64,000 nt of DNA from Thamnocephalis sphaerospora. Its lineage: Eukaryota > Zoopagomycota > Zoopagomycetes > Zoopagales > Sigmoideomycetaceae. The DNA lies in NCBI GenBank assembly GCA_003614735.1, contig KZ992424.1, positions 1-64,000 of the forward strand, written 5' to 3'. Both the position numbers and the translations under genes were made by a program. The notes beneath the pieces are model-generated. The model worked only from the letters and a program-made list of their open reading frames with translations. It was not told the DNA's origin and did not search any database. Positions 19,219-30,623 of this stretch are shown one piece after another. Position 1 is the stretch's first letter, and each line of letters starts with the position of its first letter.

Positions 19219-22152
19219 CTAAAGCGCGTCAAAGTTGAGAACATGGGAGATACTGCGTTTTTCCCGCTGATCTTCACGCTAAGGGAGCAAGCGGCGGCGT
19301 GAGCAAATTGGCAGCAAGCGTACCGCGTCATAATGTGCCAACCTTTTCGCGCCAGTCCAAAAGCATGACGATGATCGCCAGAATGATGCTAGCACCGATA
19401 AGTGTAAGCAGCACGCTTGGTACATAGGCACTTGGATTGACAAACAGCTCGCGCGTCCATCTAGATGCGCGATAGCAATGTGCAGCGGTGGTCAGCTTGC
19501 GTCGACAACTGCGCTGGCACACGCTTGCCTACCCGTCTGGTGCGTGCACATCGGCCGCTTGGTAGGGTACAACCACCAGCTGTGAGTTTGGAATAACACC
19601 GGCCCAAGCGCGGTAGTGCTTTTCCTATGTATTGTCCAGTTGTACGTGCAAATGTCATCGTATAAGCCATCTACAAAGCGCAGGCCATACGCGTGCCTGC
19701 CAGCCACTTGCCTGATGCCGTGTCACGCCAATAAACAGCTCTTCCACGTAGTTGTTGGTGCGGCCCAGGCCAAACAAGCAATACGGCATCTGCAATGGAA
19801 CATAGGCAGATTGGGACAGCTGCGCAACCTCTTTGGCGTGCTTGCGTCCTCGGCGGTCGATGACTGTGTACTTGAAGGAGGCGCCGTAGTAGCTGACGCC
19901 GTAGGGTCGCTGGCGCGCATAGCCTGCCTCGGTTGAGCAGCGACCAGGGCAAACGCCATTGAGCACCAGGGTTTTGAGGAAGAAGGCGTCGTTGAAGTAG
20001 TTGTTTTGCACGGGTACGACGACGCGTGCTGCTTTTCCGGCACGGCTGCCTCCAGGCTGCTTGGATAGAGAAAGAATGTCTAGCGTGCCCTGTATGGCTC
20101 GAGAGCGTCAGTCGTGCAAGTGACGGTGGGTGTGCACGCATCCGGCCAAAACGTACATCTTCCTCAAAGTCGAAGAACGCTGCTGAGCGCACGTTGACCA
20201 GCTGGTTGAGCGCGTCGGCACCTTGCTCTAGTACCCGGAACGCTCGCCTGCCTGCTTCCATTTGATCCTTGGTGCTTATGTCTTCCGTACACGGGGCAGA
20301 AGATAAAAGTCGCACGTGTGTCTGCCCATTATTCTCCGTGATAAGTAGCAAATCTGGGTATCCGTCCTGGTTTAGATCGCCTGCACATTCCGAACGCGTA
20401 TTATTAGCTTTCCACACGACTTTACCAAGCATCCTTCCCAAGCCACTACCTGTGCGAACGGCAACCGGCAAGTCGCCCTGGAATTCATCGTCACGCAGCA
20501 ACAGCCGTGCTCCGTTGAGCATTTTGCCAATGTGGAGTGTCGTATGTCCCTGTATAGCACGCAGTAAGCAAAAGCGCCCATTTTCCAAACAGAATGCGTC
20601 CTACCGCAGTGCTCTTCTCGTCGGTTGGATCGTCAAAGCGAAACTCTGGGTCGGCCTGACAAAGGTTGTCTAGTGGTCGGCAGTTTTCATCGGCCTTGTG
20701 ATTAAAGCCGCACAGCCGCTGTTGGTGATTGTAGAGAATATGCAGTGTGCACTCTGCTTTCACGCATGCAGGTACCACCATGTCCATACTGCCGTTGCCG
20801 TCTAGAAACGAGTACAAGTATCGCAGCAGCGTTAGCAGGCAATACACAGTCTGCGTATGATGCTACGCGCCGACACATACCAACATCTGCAAATGAGACT
20901 GCGCCAGCGCCATCAGGCAGGCGGCCATGGCGCGCTAGCTTAAAGCCGTCCTGCTTGGCGTTTGTCCAAATCTGATAGGTAAGCGGGCCATTCGGTTGCT
21001 CTTGACAGGTAAGGAAAAGATCTACGCAGTGGCCGGCACAGCGATGATTAGCGATTTGTCTGCCAAAAGTGCTCGTACAAACGCTTCATTACCAGCAAGG
21101 CAGTCGCCATTTAGATCGACGAAGGCATTAGAGTGCGGATGCGATATCTTGCAAAACTGGTCTGCCGCCGGCATTGGTAAGCTGGCAGCAGCAGCAGCAG
21201 TCGTAGCAGCCGTAGCAGCCGTAGCAGCCGTAGCAACGACGCAAACAAGATATACAGCTGTGAGCGTTTTGATGGCGGTGATGTTTGCCGTACACGCTTA
21301 CGTACACATCAAACAGCTCGGTGATGTTCTCGCCAGGAGACGGCGCCTTATTCTTCCACACCGACAACTGTTGGGGCTTGTCAAATGGATAACCAAGCAT
21401 GTGAACACGCATATCACCGACAAAGTCGAATAAAATTGGCTGTGCTGCTGTTGAGGATGGTACTTGTACGTACGATGAGACTGGCGACAAGTCCGTTAAC
21501 ATACGTCTCTACGCAGCAAGTAGTCTCCTTTGATGTACTTACGGAAACCGTCTTGGCCGTCGCCCAGGTAGATACGCATACGCAGCTCGCCTTCGGCATT
21601 ATTCGGCTGAGGCGCCTCGCGGCCCATCACCAGCACATCCAGCGTGCCATCGTAGTTGAAATCGCCCGGAACCACATTCTCAATGATCAGCGGGTTTGGC
21701 GCATCGGACGAAATGGTAAGGGTGGCAGTCGACGCGACAAACCGGTCCTCCGCTACGCGAACCGATGATAAGCGGAGCGACAAAAGGTGGCGATCGACTT
21801 TGCCTACCTGGCTTCCATAGATGCACCGACAGTGAGCGCTGGTCTCCTGAAAGGACCAGCATGCCGGTGCTGCCCAGTCGCAGTCGTCCGCGCCATTAGC
21901 ACGCCATCGCACATCTTGGCGTGCTCTGTTCCTAGCAACTCACAATTTGTCCGAGTTGAAGTCGGCGAAAGCTACAGGCTGGCCACCCAACGCGCCTAGG
22001 CCCAGGTCGTCCTGGTAGAGCATATCGCCCACCGTCTTGGCTTTCTTGGCTGTCGCATTGGCACCAAGCAGCAAGAGAGCACCGAGCATGCCCAGCAGCC
22101 GTCTGCATGCACCATACCGCAGACTCTTGCGGCTGCTACACTGCAATGACAT
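19219..22152 (-). CDS. ITFG1/TIP-like type I membrane protein with FG-GAP repeats
   Basis: Homologue of T-cell immunomodulatory protein (ITFG1). About ten exons. Exon 1 encodes a signal peptide (MSLQCSSRK then LLGMLGALLLLGANA). The ectodomain carries calcium-binding FG-GAP/VCBS-type units: VAFADFNSDK, VVPGDFNYDGTLDVLVMG, NAFVDLNGDC, FLDGNGSMDMVVPA, CAGDLNQDGYPDLLLI and FFDFEED. Conserved C-terminal segments follow: LVLNGVCPG, ASFKYTVIDRRGRK and YCLFGLGRTNNYVEELF, then a transmembrane helix (VLLTLIGASIILAIIVMLL) and a short tail ending REDQREKRSISHVLNFDAL. Role in fungi unclear; probably at the cell surface or in the secretory pathway. Divergent to CMR1 across 215 bp. Confidence 0.92.
21159..21309 (-). 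repeat. Intron with 9-bp minisatellite GTAGCAGCC
   Basis: Within an intron of the ITFG1-like gene, a CAG tract is followed by about four tandem GTAGCAGCC units (plus strand, about 21203-21234). It lies between donor GTACGT (after ...ELFDV) and the exon beginning FCKISHPHS. Confidence 0.7.
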
Positions 22153-22367
22153 GATGGCGGCGGCTGCGTTGCACGTTGTTGCTATGGTGGCAGGTGTATA
22201 TGTGAGGGCGTGCGTAGGCGTGCGTGTGTTGACTAGAAGCGGCTGACTGAAGTGAGGGCAGCCACCACGTCGGTCCGATAAAAAACCGCGCTACTCACGC
22301 GTTTCTTTGCTCAAATTGCTCTTCCTTTTCCAACCCACGCCGCCACCGTTCCTGGCCCAGCTGCAGC

Positions 22368-24216
22368 ATGAACGAACTAAGTGAATACGAGCTAAAGCGG
22401 CTGGAGAATATCCGCCGGAATGAGGCCGTGCTAGCAGCGCTCAACTTGCCGACATTTGCAAGTGCCGCGCCGCCTCCTAAACGTAAGCTCACGGTTGCAC
22501 GCAAAAACACGTCGCCAGTGCGCAAGAAAAGGGCGAGCAAAGTTGAACAGGAACCAGCGTCACGTCGAAAGTCGGCTCGCTTGCGTGGCGAAAAGGCAGA
22601 CCTGTCGCTGGCGCCTACGATAGCGTCCGGCGCCGCAGACCTTGCCTTGACTCAGTCGGGCGCCAATCTGCGACGTGAACATGCTCACTTGCGCGAGCGC
22701 ATCGAAGGCGATGTGGCCCTTGCGCAGACGGCAGCCGAGTCTGGCAGCGGCGGACAGCGTCGCTTTGCAAAGCTGCTGGAAAGCATTGCTGCCGCCGACT
22801 TGGGTCCAAAACGAGAGGTAGCCGCCGATGCGCTGCACGAGGTAGACGCGCTACGCGACATTTTCAGTCGTCTTGCGGTGCAGCACGCTGAAGAGGGCAC
22901 AGTTAAAGTGACGCCAGAACGCATCTACTGTACTGCTTTCCACCCAAGCGACAAATTGCTGGTGGCTGCTGGTGACAAGAATGGTACCCTTGGCTTCTGG
23001 GATGTTAGGGCCACCCTGGCAGAGTATGGCGTGGAAGACAGCAGTGTTCCAACCACAAAGCAGGAGGAAGATGAAGCGGAGATGGAGGCAGATGAGGTCA
23101 AGGTCAAGCTGGAGAACGACGACGAGGATAAGGAGAACAAGGTGCCGCGCCGGTCAAACAGACATGTTGTGGTCGAGATAAAGACGATAAAGGCGCAAGT
23201 TGCCGATGACGGCGACCTGGCGTCCGAGGAACTGGAAGATAGGCCGGACCCGGTCTACACCTACCGTCCGCATGCTGGCACCATTGCCGCAATGCGCTAC
23301 ACACCAGATGGCTCACGTTTGTTCACCAGCAGCTACGATGGCACGGTGCGGTATCTGGATCTAGCATCACAGCACTTTATGGAGGCGTATGCTTACACTC
23401 GTACAGCCGATAATCCGTATGCGCCTCGCGATATGCTCATTGGCAGTCTTGACTTGGATCCAGGGCGCCCGGACCTGCTTTGGTTTAGCACCAATGACGG
23501 CGATGTTGGGCGGCGCGATTTGCGCGTACCCATCAACGAAGGCATGGTGCTTTATCCGCTTCTGCAAAAGAAGATTGGCTGTTTGAGCATTAACCCTGGT
23601 GCTGGACGCCACCATCTTCTGGCCACAGCGTCGCTGGATCGCGTGCTGCGTATCTGGGATGCACGCAAGCTTAGCGCAGTAGCCGATGAAGTACCATCCG
23701 TCACAAGCGATGGTCCACTGCTGGCTGAGTTTGCCCATGGCAAAAGCGTCACATCCGCCTATTGGTCGCCCAGTGGCGATCACTTGGTCTCGACAAGTTA
23801 CGATGACACGCTGCGCATTTTTTCTCCAAGCTTTGATGCTGCTGATACCAAGACTTTGGCACCTCTATCTCTCAATGAACCGCTTGGCATTCACCACAAC
23901 TGTCAGACGGGCCGGTAAGTGGATACGAGCGTATTACACCTAACAATGCCCTACTAACAGCAGCATTGCCGTGCGTTTTGCCAGCTGGCTGACCATGCTG
24001 CGTGCAAACTGGGCCCGGCCGCTACAGCATCCTACTTTTGTTATTGGTAATATGCGCCGCACAGTAGATCTGTTTTCCGGTGTGACGGGAGAGCTGCTTT
24101 GGACTCTTACCGCACCAGACATTGTCACTGCTGTACCAGCTGTGACTGCCTACCACCCAAGCCGGCACGCCGTTGTAGGTGGTAACGGCAGCGGTCGCAT
24201 GCTAGTGTGGTCTTGA
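22368..24216 (+). CDS. CMR1: WD40 DNA-damage-response protein CMR1/WDR76
   Basis: WD40 protein of the DDB2/WDR76 family (yeast Cmr1), which binds DNA and is linked to replication stress and intranuclear quality control. Starts MNELSEYELKRLENIRRN, the family N-terminus. A basic KSARLRG motif lies near residue 70. The beta-propeller includes YCTAFHPSDKLLVAAGDKNGT, then an acidic insertion around residues 225-255 not typical of all members, FTSSYDGTVRYLDL, LATASLDRVLRIWDARK and LVSTSYDDTLRIF. The intron 23915-23984 joins HHNCQTGR to WLTMLRANW. Ends GNGSGRMLVWS. Confidence 0.92.
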
Positions 24217-24380
24217 GCAACGCCAATGTCCACTATTTCTGTTCGTCCTTGTTGTTCTACTCGATGTCATCCTTTTTCAAAATACAAGCGGTACAACCAA
24301 ACTCAGGGTATTCCTATCACTGAGCCATGTAATCAGAAAGCACAGCCGCTGTTTACTCGCATTGAAAGGTACGCGTAGAC

Positions 24381-25402
24381 TCAAAGATGGGACAGGACAG
24401 CTTCCGGGCCACTTGGGCCCACACCGGGGCCAGTCTCCACGCCAACATAGGCGACGCGCAGGTCATCGACAAGCAACGCAAAGCGCTGAGCGCGCTTGGC
24501 TCCCATGACAGCCTTGGTCAGGTCTGCACTCGAGCACGTGAGCAAAGGCAGCTTAGCATGCATAGCAAACCGTTCTCGACCTACCCTGGGTGAGACCGAG
24601 TGCATCGCAAAACTCGCCGTTGCCGTCGCTCAGCATAAGCTAAAAAGCAGATGAGCAATGCACATGGTTAGCTGCCATGTTCGGTAGCGCATCTAGCGTA
24701 ATGTGCACTTGACGTACAATCTGGTCGCCGACACCTTGATCCTTGCCCCAGGCATACATCACACTAGTGTGCATACAGGAGTGCGATAGAGCGAGTTAGC
24801 AATTATCCAGCAGCATGGCAGTAAGCACACTTACAAGGCATCACTGGAAGTTGTGTGATTGAGATGCAAGCAACGCCGGCAATCGTGCAGCGATAAGTGT
24901 CGAGTCTCTGCAATGCTGCGCACATTCAATCGCTTACTTGGTAGCAAGACAGGCGATAATGTCGACACCCTTTTCCTTCAGATCGGAATAGTGCTCGATA
25001 AACGACGGCAAGTGGTTGGAGCTGCAAGTGGGCGTGAATGCACCTGGCACGGCAAAGATGACCGCCTTTTTTCCCTTGAAGACTGTAGACAAAATCGCCA
25101 CATGCACTATTAGTTGCATAATTTAGCAGCGTATTTGACTGTCATCGCTTACACTCGGTGGTGTTGAGCGTCTGCGGAATGGCACACGCATTCTCGTCGT
25201 GCTTGTTGGGCAGCGAGTACTTGAGCGTGATGCTCGGCAGCGTATCTCCTACTTGGATGGTCTGTGGCAAGGTCAGCATGTCGCCATCTAGCTTGCCACC
25301 GGCTGTTTCCCGTACCATGGTGCTATTTGCAGGACAGGTGTTGGCAAAGTGGCTGTAGTAGCTAAGAAGCGAGGGTAGGCGTGATCGTCTGGGGCGTGAC
25401 AT
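24381..25402 (-). CDS. Peroxiredoxin-5 family thiol peroxidase with a 9-nt micro-exon
   Basis: Atypical peroxiredoxin that reduces peroxides. Start at the ATG at 25402 (MSRPRRSRLPSLLSYYSHF), a basic Ser/Leu-rich leader that could be a mitochondrial signal; an inner Met (MVRETAGG) gives a cytosolic-like form. Exon 2 has VIFAVPGAFTPTC with the intact PxxxTxxC active site. Exon 3 is only 9 nt (24835-24843) and completes N-D-A-F. Exon 4 continues VMYAWGKDQGVGDQI, then LMLSDGNGEFCDALGLTQ, and the last exon ends GPEAVLSHL. There is no Cys in the last exon where atypical 2-Cys Prx5 proteins have the resolving residue, so a 1-Cys mechanism is likely. Confidence 0.92.
24835..24843 (-). other. 9-nt micro-exon of Prx5 gene
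   Basis: Flanked by an acceptor ending TTCCAG and donor GTAAGT. The upstream exon ends in AA (24938), the micro-exon reads TGATGCCTT, the next exon starts with T (24763). Together they give Asn-Asp-Ala-Phe-Val, the conserved Prx5 segment. Flanking introns are 94 nt and 71 nt. Confidence 0.85.
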
Positions 25403-25823
25403 GAACACTCGTGTGGTATTTATGGTGCCAGCGAACACGTCATCACACTAATTCTGTTTGGTGCTGCAATTAGGCCACACGCTCCAGACCAAGACGGCTC
25501 ATTCGCTGTACGGTTTTCGGATGCATACCGAGCGCAGACACGCTTATCAACGATGCTATCGTGGATTACTAACCGGCACCTTCCACAGCCGCGAAACCGT
25601 GCATTAGGACGCACGTCATCGTGCTTCGGCAACTTGCCTCGCCGACATGTGGTACAGTGTGGAGAAATGCCGTGACAAACCCAAAGTCGCTCAAGCATAC
25701 TGCGGATGCGTACATTGCCGCTAGCACGGCCGTCATCGGCGACGCAGCAACTACGTAACCGACCGACCGACCGACATGTCGTCTCGCGTGAAACAACTGT
25801 CGCCATCGAAATGTCGCGTGGAT

Positions 25824-26395
25824 TTAGTCGTTAGACATATCGAGGCAGTGGGAGTGGCCCGCGCCACCTTTCAGCACCGCCAAACCGTATGAATAATCAG
25901 ACATATTGCGCCCTGGGCTGCACAAGCGGCACTCTCGCACAAAGGTTTCGCTGAGCGTCGTCGTCTCCGCCAGGAGTATGGCGTATTTCTGCGACCAGGT
26001 AGGCACACTCGCGCCGTAAACAGTGATGGCTTAAGCGACAGCGTAGTCCCTCCTGTTAATCACTCGTCGCTTGCGAAGGCTACCGTGTACGAACAGCAAG
26101 AATTTTGACCGCTTTCAATGTGGTACATGGCGGAGGCAACACGGTCCGATATTTCCCTAGCGTATGTTCCCCCTCAATGATGTACACTGAACGGCCATCG
26201 TTGCCGGTCACTAGCGCAGCCCGGCGTCAGCACATGCAACTGCAATCGCTGCCACAGCCAAGTCAAAATATTTATGTACCTGGTCTGCGTGGTGCCTTGG
26301 GTGGAACAGGCAAGCGCATTCGCCAAACACTGCTACGTCATGAGCCGCAAGCGCGGCAACTGTTGCGGCCCTGGCCCACTTTTCCGCCGGCTTAG
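25824..26395 (-). CDS. Unidentified spliced gene (tentative)
   Basis: Several minus-strand pieces look protein-like and carry splice signals, but the model is incomplete. Piece A (about 26380-26282) reads RAATVAALAAHDVAVFGE and ends before a GTACAT donor. Piece B, near 26130-26050, reads SDRVASAMYHIESGQNSCC then SYTVAFASDE. The last piece follows a CGCAG acceptor at about 25986 and reads KYAILLAETTTLSETFVREC then MSDYSYGLAVLKGG, ending HSHCLDMSND at the stop at 25824. No family recognised. A resemblance of piece A to beta-helix hexapeptide proteins was considered but not supported. The start codon was not found. Confidence 0.35.
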
Positions 26396-26586
26396 GTCAT
26401 ATCCACGCAAATAGCCGGTGCATAGTACGAGTGATCATTTGCAGCTGAGAAGAGAACGTGTCGCAGTACAGCCCGATGGCGCATCGGTGCTTGCTTCACG
26501 GTCCGCAGTACCACGGCAATGCGCGTCCTATCGCTGACTGGCTGGCAAAGTCCTCACCTTCTTCCTTTCCCTCCCTGCACACCACT

Positions 26587-27748
26587 ATGGTCCCATTCAA
26601 TCCAACTCGTACCAAAGTTCAGCTAAAGCTGGCGGTGAACCGGCTCAAACTGCTGCAGGCAAAGAAGACAGCCATCAACCAGCAGCTGCGCCACGAGGTT
26701 GCTGAACTTCTTCGCCAGCAAAAGGACGAGAGTGCGCGCATTCGAGTAAGCATGCATGGTTGGGCGCAAGTCCTACCAAGACGGCTGACACGGCTACTCA
26801 TCCGTGCGCCTGCGCCTAGACAGAGCATATTATTCGCGAGGACTACAGTGTTGAGGCGCTGGAGCAGGTGGAGCTTTACTGCGAACTACTGCTAGTGCGC
26901 TTTGGTCTTTTAGAGACCATCAAGTATGTGCCGCAACGCGGCATGTCTGGCGGACGAACCCCACGCCCACCGCTGACGCCGCGTCCTGCAAGTCCGGGCA
27001 AGACATGCGATCCAGGTGTGGAGGAGGCAGTGTTGGCAGTACTCTACGCTGCTGGCCGCGTAGACGGCATCAAGGAGCTGCTGGTTCTGCGTGATCTGCT
27101 CACGCCATGTTTTGGTCGAGACTACGTCACAGCAGCCATGGAGAATCGCGATCACAACGTGAACGAACGGGTAGGGGATGCTGAGCGGAAAGCGCAGGAC
27201 AACGAGAACTGACCATGCCGCCAGCTGGTGGAACGACTTCGCGTAAACACGCCCGAAGATTACCTAGTGAACCGTTATCTGGAGGAGATTGCGCTCAGCT
27301 ACAGGGTTTCCTGGAGCCCCCCAGATGCCGAGGGTAGCGATGACCTGGATGAACTTGGCAGCGAAGACGATGAGGTGGGTTGAGCCGTAGATGGCTACAT
27401 GGTCGGCTAGAGAGACGTATACGTGTAGCATGCTCAACACTGCATAGTATAGCGCGGCGCCGGTGGCGGACATCGAGTCAGTGAGCAGAGCACGGACAAG
27501 CACGAGTGTGTAAAGTGCGCAGCACGCGAAAAGGTAAATGGCATGCGATAGTCCAGCCTAGCCACGGTGTCTGATGCATGATTGCACCGTAGGAGGTCAA
27601 AAAGCAAAGTACGCAGCCGGCTAGCAGCGCAACGGCTTCGTCGGCGGCCTCGACTGTCGGTGTCGCCTCCAAGCCCGATGCTGAAGCGGATGGTCTGCCT
27701 ACGCTGGTGGATCTGGCGGCCCGACTTGAGGCACTCAAACGGCATTAA
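26587..27748 (+). CDS. IST1: ESCRT-III regulator IST1
   Basis: Binds Vps4 and Did2/CHMP1 and controls ESCRT-III disassembly on endosomes. Exon 1 (26587-26745) reads MVPFNPTRTKVQLKLAVNRL, then LLQAKKTAINQQLRHEVAEL. Exon 2 (26820 to about 27168) reads HIIREDYSVEALEQVELYCE, LLLVRFGLLETIKYV, then VEEAVLAVLYAAGR and LLVLRDLLTPCFGRDYV. Exon 3 reads VNRYLEEIALSYRVSW with an acidic end. A longer intron (about 27374-27596) leads to a last exon with LPTLVDLAARLEALKRH-stop, matching the C-terminal MIM-type helix. Proline-rich insert around residue 90. Confidence 0.93.
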
Positions 27749-27865
27749 TAACGCCCCAATCACGCTTGAGCCCACGCACCACACCCGCCCTGCTTGCCGT
27801 CGACGCTGCTTAACGAAACAAGTACATCATTGCACTAGTCTCAACCGTTTGCGTGGCCATTACCA

Positions 27866-30181
27866 ATGTCGGGCTCCTCATTTGACGTGCTGCCAGATGA
27901 AGTGGTGCTGGCGCTGTGTCGCTTTCTAGACGCGCGCAGTCTCGTGCGCTTTGCGGCTGCCGTAAACAGAAAGCGTCGGGTACAAATACTAGCCGACGGT
28001 CCGCTGTGGCGGGCACAGTATCGCGCCGTAGCGCCAACGTGGCGTCGAGAAACGGCACTGCTATGTCTCCTGGAGGCCAAGGGTGGTGGCCACAGCGGCG
28101 GGCGCGTCGCTAGCGAGCGGCTCAGACAGCCCAGAGGACTAAGACTGGTGCGCACACACCTACCACGCGTTCACGCACGAAGCGAGGGGCAGCACGGTCG
28201 CAGCGTTAGCACTGGCAGACCTAGTGGGCGTTCTCAGCTGGAACCACAGCAACAGCGACGTAGCCGCAGTGCCGCCGTGGCAATGGGCTGTCTAGGCAGC
28301 ACTGTCGTAAGTGACGATGATGGAAATGACGGTCACGCATCAGGTCAGGGTGGATGCAAGACCGCTTCCGCAATCGGCGCGCAAAATGGCCGTGTACCAA
28401 GGGTGTCCCGCTGGTACAGCATACTTGGCAATCGGATGATGCTTGAGCGTCGCTGGCGCCGAGCAGAGTGGAGTCAGCGGGAGTTTGCTCTGGGCCACGA
28501 CTACGATGTTGACGACAATTTGGAAGAGAATACGACCGACGAAGATGATACTGGCAATGGACGCGAAGGCAGTCCTGCAGACGGTAGTGGCGACGACAAC
28601 GACGCCGCACATGCGAATAACGATGCTGTGCAGACCATTGCCACATCCACTGCCGACAACATCTCGGCAGCTGCGACGGAAGCTGGGCAGACACGGCGTC
28701 GGCGTCGGCGGACCCTAACAGGGACAGCACAGCAGCGACACTCGCTGCGCCGTCGAGCGTCATTTCCGCTACGTGTCGTACGACGCCGAGCATCGCAGAC
28801 GATGTCCACCTCGCACTCGCACGGAATATCTATCGCTCGTGCCACTATGGCAGTGGGTCGGCCGGCTGTTGCCTGCTGTTCGGGACGAATTGCGATAATC
28901 ACCCGTAATGGCCGCGTACGCCACCTGCGGCCACCCGACTCTGACACCGGGTTTCTTGAGGTGGTGGCCGGTACGCGCTACCTGGTGGCACGCGAGCTGG
29001 CTGGCTTGTACGAATACTGTGTTTGGGACTGCTTTAACTGGCGACTGATCCACCGACTGACGCGATGCGGCTGGCATACAGATCGTGTCTTTTTGTGCAA
29101 TCGTCTTCTGATCACACTGATAGAGGCAGAAAGCCAGGCGCTTGCGGCAGGCGGTGGAGCGCGGCGCAAAGAGCTGGTGCTACGCGAGCTAGGAGACCGA
29201 TCCGTGAAAACCTGGCATCTGCCTGTACCTCCGGTGAACGGGTTTGCCATCAGCGAACCGGACCGCCAGTGGATGCTTACCTTTTACTACACCAATGCTG
29301 CCCACGAAGAGCACGCGTCGGTAATGAGTGCACCCCATGAAGAAGGAGCAGGGCAGGCGGCAGAGCAATCCGCAGAGACCGTAAGCGCCAGCAATATGGG
29401 CGCTACATCTGCACCTACAGATGCTGAGGCTGATGTGCCGCCTGAGCCGCGCAGTGGCTTTCGATGGCAGCTGTGGGATTTGACCAGTCCAGCGCAGCAA
29501 ACGCCAACGTACGAGGCATCGGTGCGCCTTCCCAACACATACAATCTCTGGGGCATGGAGGCTGTCTTGCACGACGGCCGGCTGGCATTTGTGTGGGCAT
29601 GGGGCAGTCGACATCAAGACGGCGTAATGGAGAGTGTAATAAGCTGTATTGACCTGCCATGTACCAGCCTTGACCAACAACAGCGTGCTCGCAATGGCGC
29701 CAACCTGGCTGATGAAGATATTGGCCTGGGCGTCTATGAGGCGGACGTGCCGCTGTCGAGTGAACAGCAGCCGCGGCTACTGTGGCAGCGCCGTTTTGAG
29801 CAGCTTATGGTCACGCAGCTACTGCCACTGCCGGAATACGATCGACTGGTGGCGGTGCTGGAACCCTCGTCCGTGCTGCTACTCACTCTGGCCGAAGGGC
29901 GTGATCTATTTCAGGCCACTGCCGGCTACCATTGTCTGCTCTACCATGCCCTGGGACCTTACTGCCTGGTATTTGACGGCTCTATTCGCGCCATACACTT
30001 GATTGACGTGCGAGATGGCAGTCGCCCTTGGGAGCGTTTTGGTCTTCCCGGATGTTCACACGATGCAGTACTTGCAGTTGATGCCAACCGTATTCTCTTG
30101 CGCACTTGCCAAGTAGACACGCTCATCCTGCTGGACTTTTTAGGACAGCCTGCAGATGACCCGCCACCACTTGTGTTTTAA
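27866..30181 (+). CDS. Large F-box protein, C-terminal propeller-like
   Basis: Intronless, 771 residues. Residues 6-50 (FDVLPDEVVLALCRFLDARS...FAAAVNRKRRVQILADGPLWR) are a clear F-box. Residues 80-320 are low-complexity: Arg/Ser stretches and an acidic run rich in Asp/Asn (around 210-250), probably disordered. From about 330 to the end there are regularly spaced beta-strand-like units with Trp and Asp (CSGRIAIITRNGRVRHL, CVWDCFNWRLIHRL, WQLWDLTS, LAFVWAWGSR, LLLTLAEGRDLF, IHLIDVRDGSRPWERF), suggesting a seven-bladed propeller for substrate recognition. Likely an SCF ubiquitin-ligase adaptor; substrate unknown. Confidence 0.75.
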   Translation: MSGSSFDVLPDEVVLALCRFLDARSLVRFAAAVNRKRRVQILADGPLWRAQYRAVAPTWRRETALLCLLEAKGGGHSGGRVASERLRQPRGLRLVRTHLPRVHARSEGQHGRSVSTGRPSGRSQLEPQQQRRSRSAAVAMGCLGSTVVSDDDGNDGHASGQGGCKTASAIGAQNGRVPRVSRWYSILGNRMMLERRWRRAEWSQREFALGHDYDVDDNLEENTTDEDDTGNGREGSPADGSGDDNDAAHANNDAVQTIATSTADNISAAATEAGQTRRRRRRTLTGTAQQRHSLRRRASFPLRVVRRRASQTMSTSHSHGISIARATMAVGRPAVACCSGRIAIITRNGRVRHLRPPDSDTGFLEVVAGTRYLVARELAGLYEYCVWDCFNWRLIHRLTRCGWHTDRVFLCNRLLITLIEAESQALAAGGGARRKELVLRELGDRSVKTWHLPVPPVNGFAISEPDRQWMLTFYYTNAAHEEHASVMSAPHEEGAGQAAEQSAETVSASNMGATSAPTDAEADVPPEPRSGFRWQLWDLTSPAQQTPTYEASVRLPNTYNLWGMEAVLHDGRLAFVWAWGSRHQDGVMESVISCIDLPCTSLDQQQRARNGANLADEDIGLGVYEADVPLSSEQQPRLLWQRRFEQLMVTQLLPLPEYDRLVAVLEPSSVLLLTLAEGRDLFQATAGYHCLLYHALGPYCLVFDGSIRAIHLIDVRDGSRPWERFGLPGCSHDAVLAVDANRILLRTCQVDTLILLDFLGQPADDPPPLVF

Positions 30182-30623
30182 GCATACCACACTGTGCAGA
30201 ATATAGCTTTGGCCTTGTGGCTTTGCAACATTGCGGTTTTATTTGCTTGCATGAGCCATATTGTCAAGCAGTTTGAACACCCCTCTACCGTGACCAGCTT
30301 GCATGTTAGCGCGCACCCATAAGGCGAAGATATGCCATTAAAGTCATGTGCCAGTCTAGAGCGCACCGATGACGTGTATACTGCTTGCGTCATGAACATA
30401 GGCTGTTACTGTCGCCTACGCAAGCGCCGTATGCGTGTCCCACTTTCACTGCTGACGCGTTGTAGACGCGAAATTACCGAACCCTGCGTCGACTGCATTA
30501 TAAGTATACGCCATACATACTTTGCTTTTGTCGCAGGCCCGCACCTACTTTTCTTTCCTTTATAACCTACACGCAGTAGGCACATCAAGCATCCACCACA
30601 AGTGCAGAATTGCCATTTCAGTC

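Noticed and set aside
25824-26395. Assignment of the orphan gene to dynactin p27/p25 or another left-handed beta-helix protein
   Set aside because: Only a loose resemblance in one exon; the other exons lack the hexapeptide repeat.
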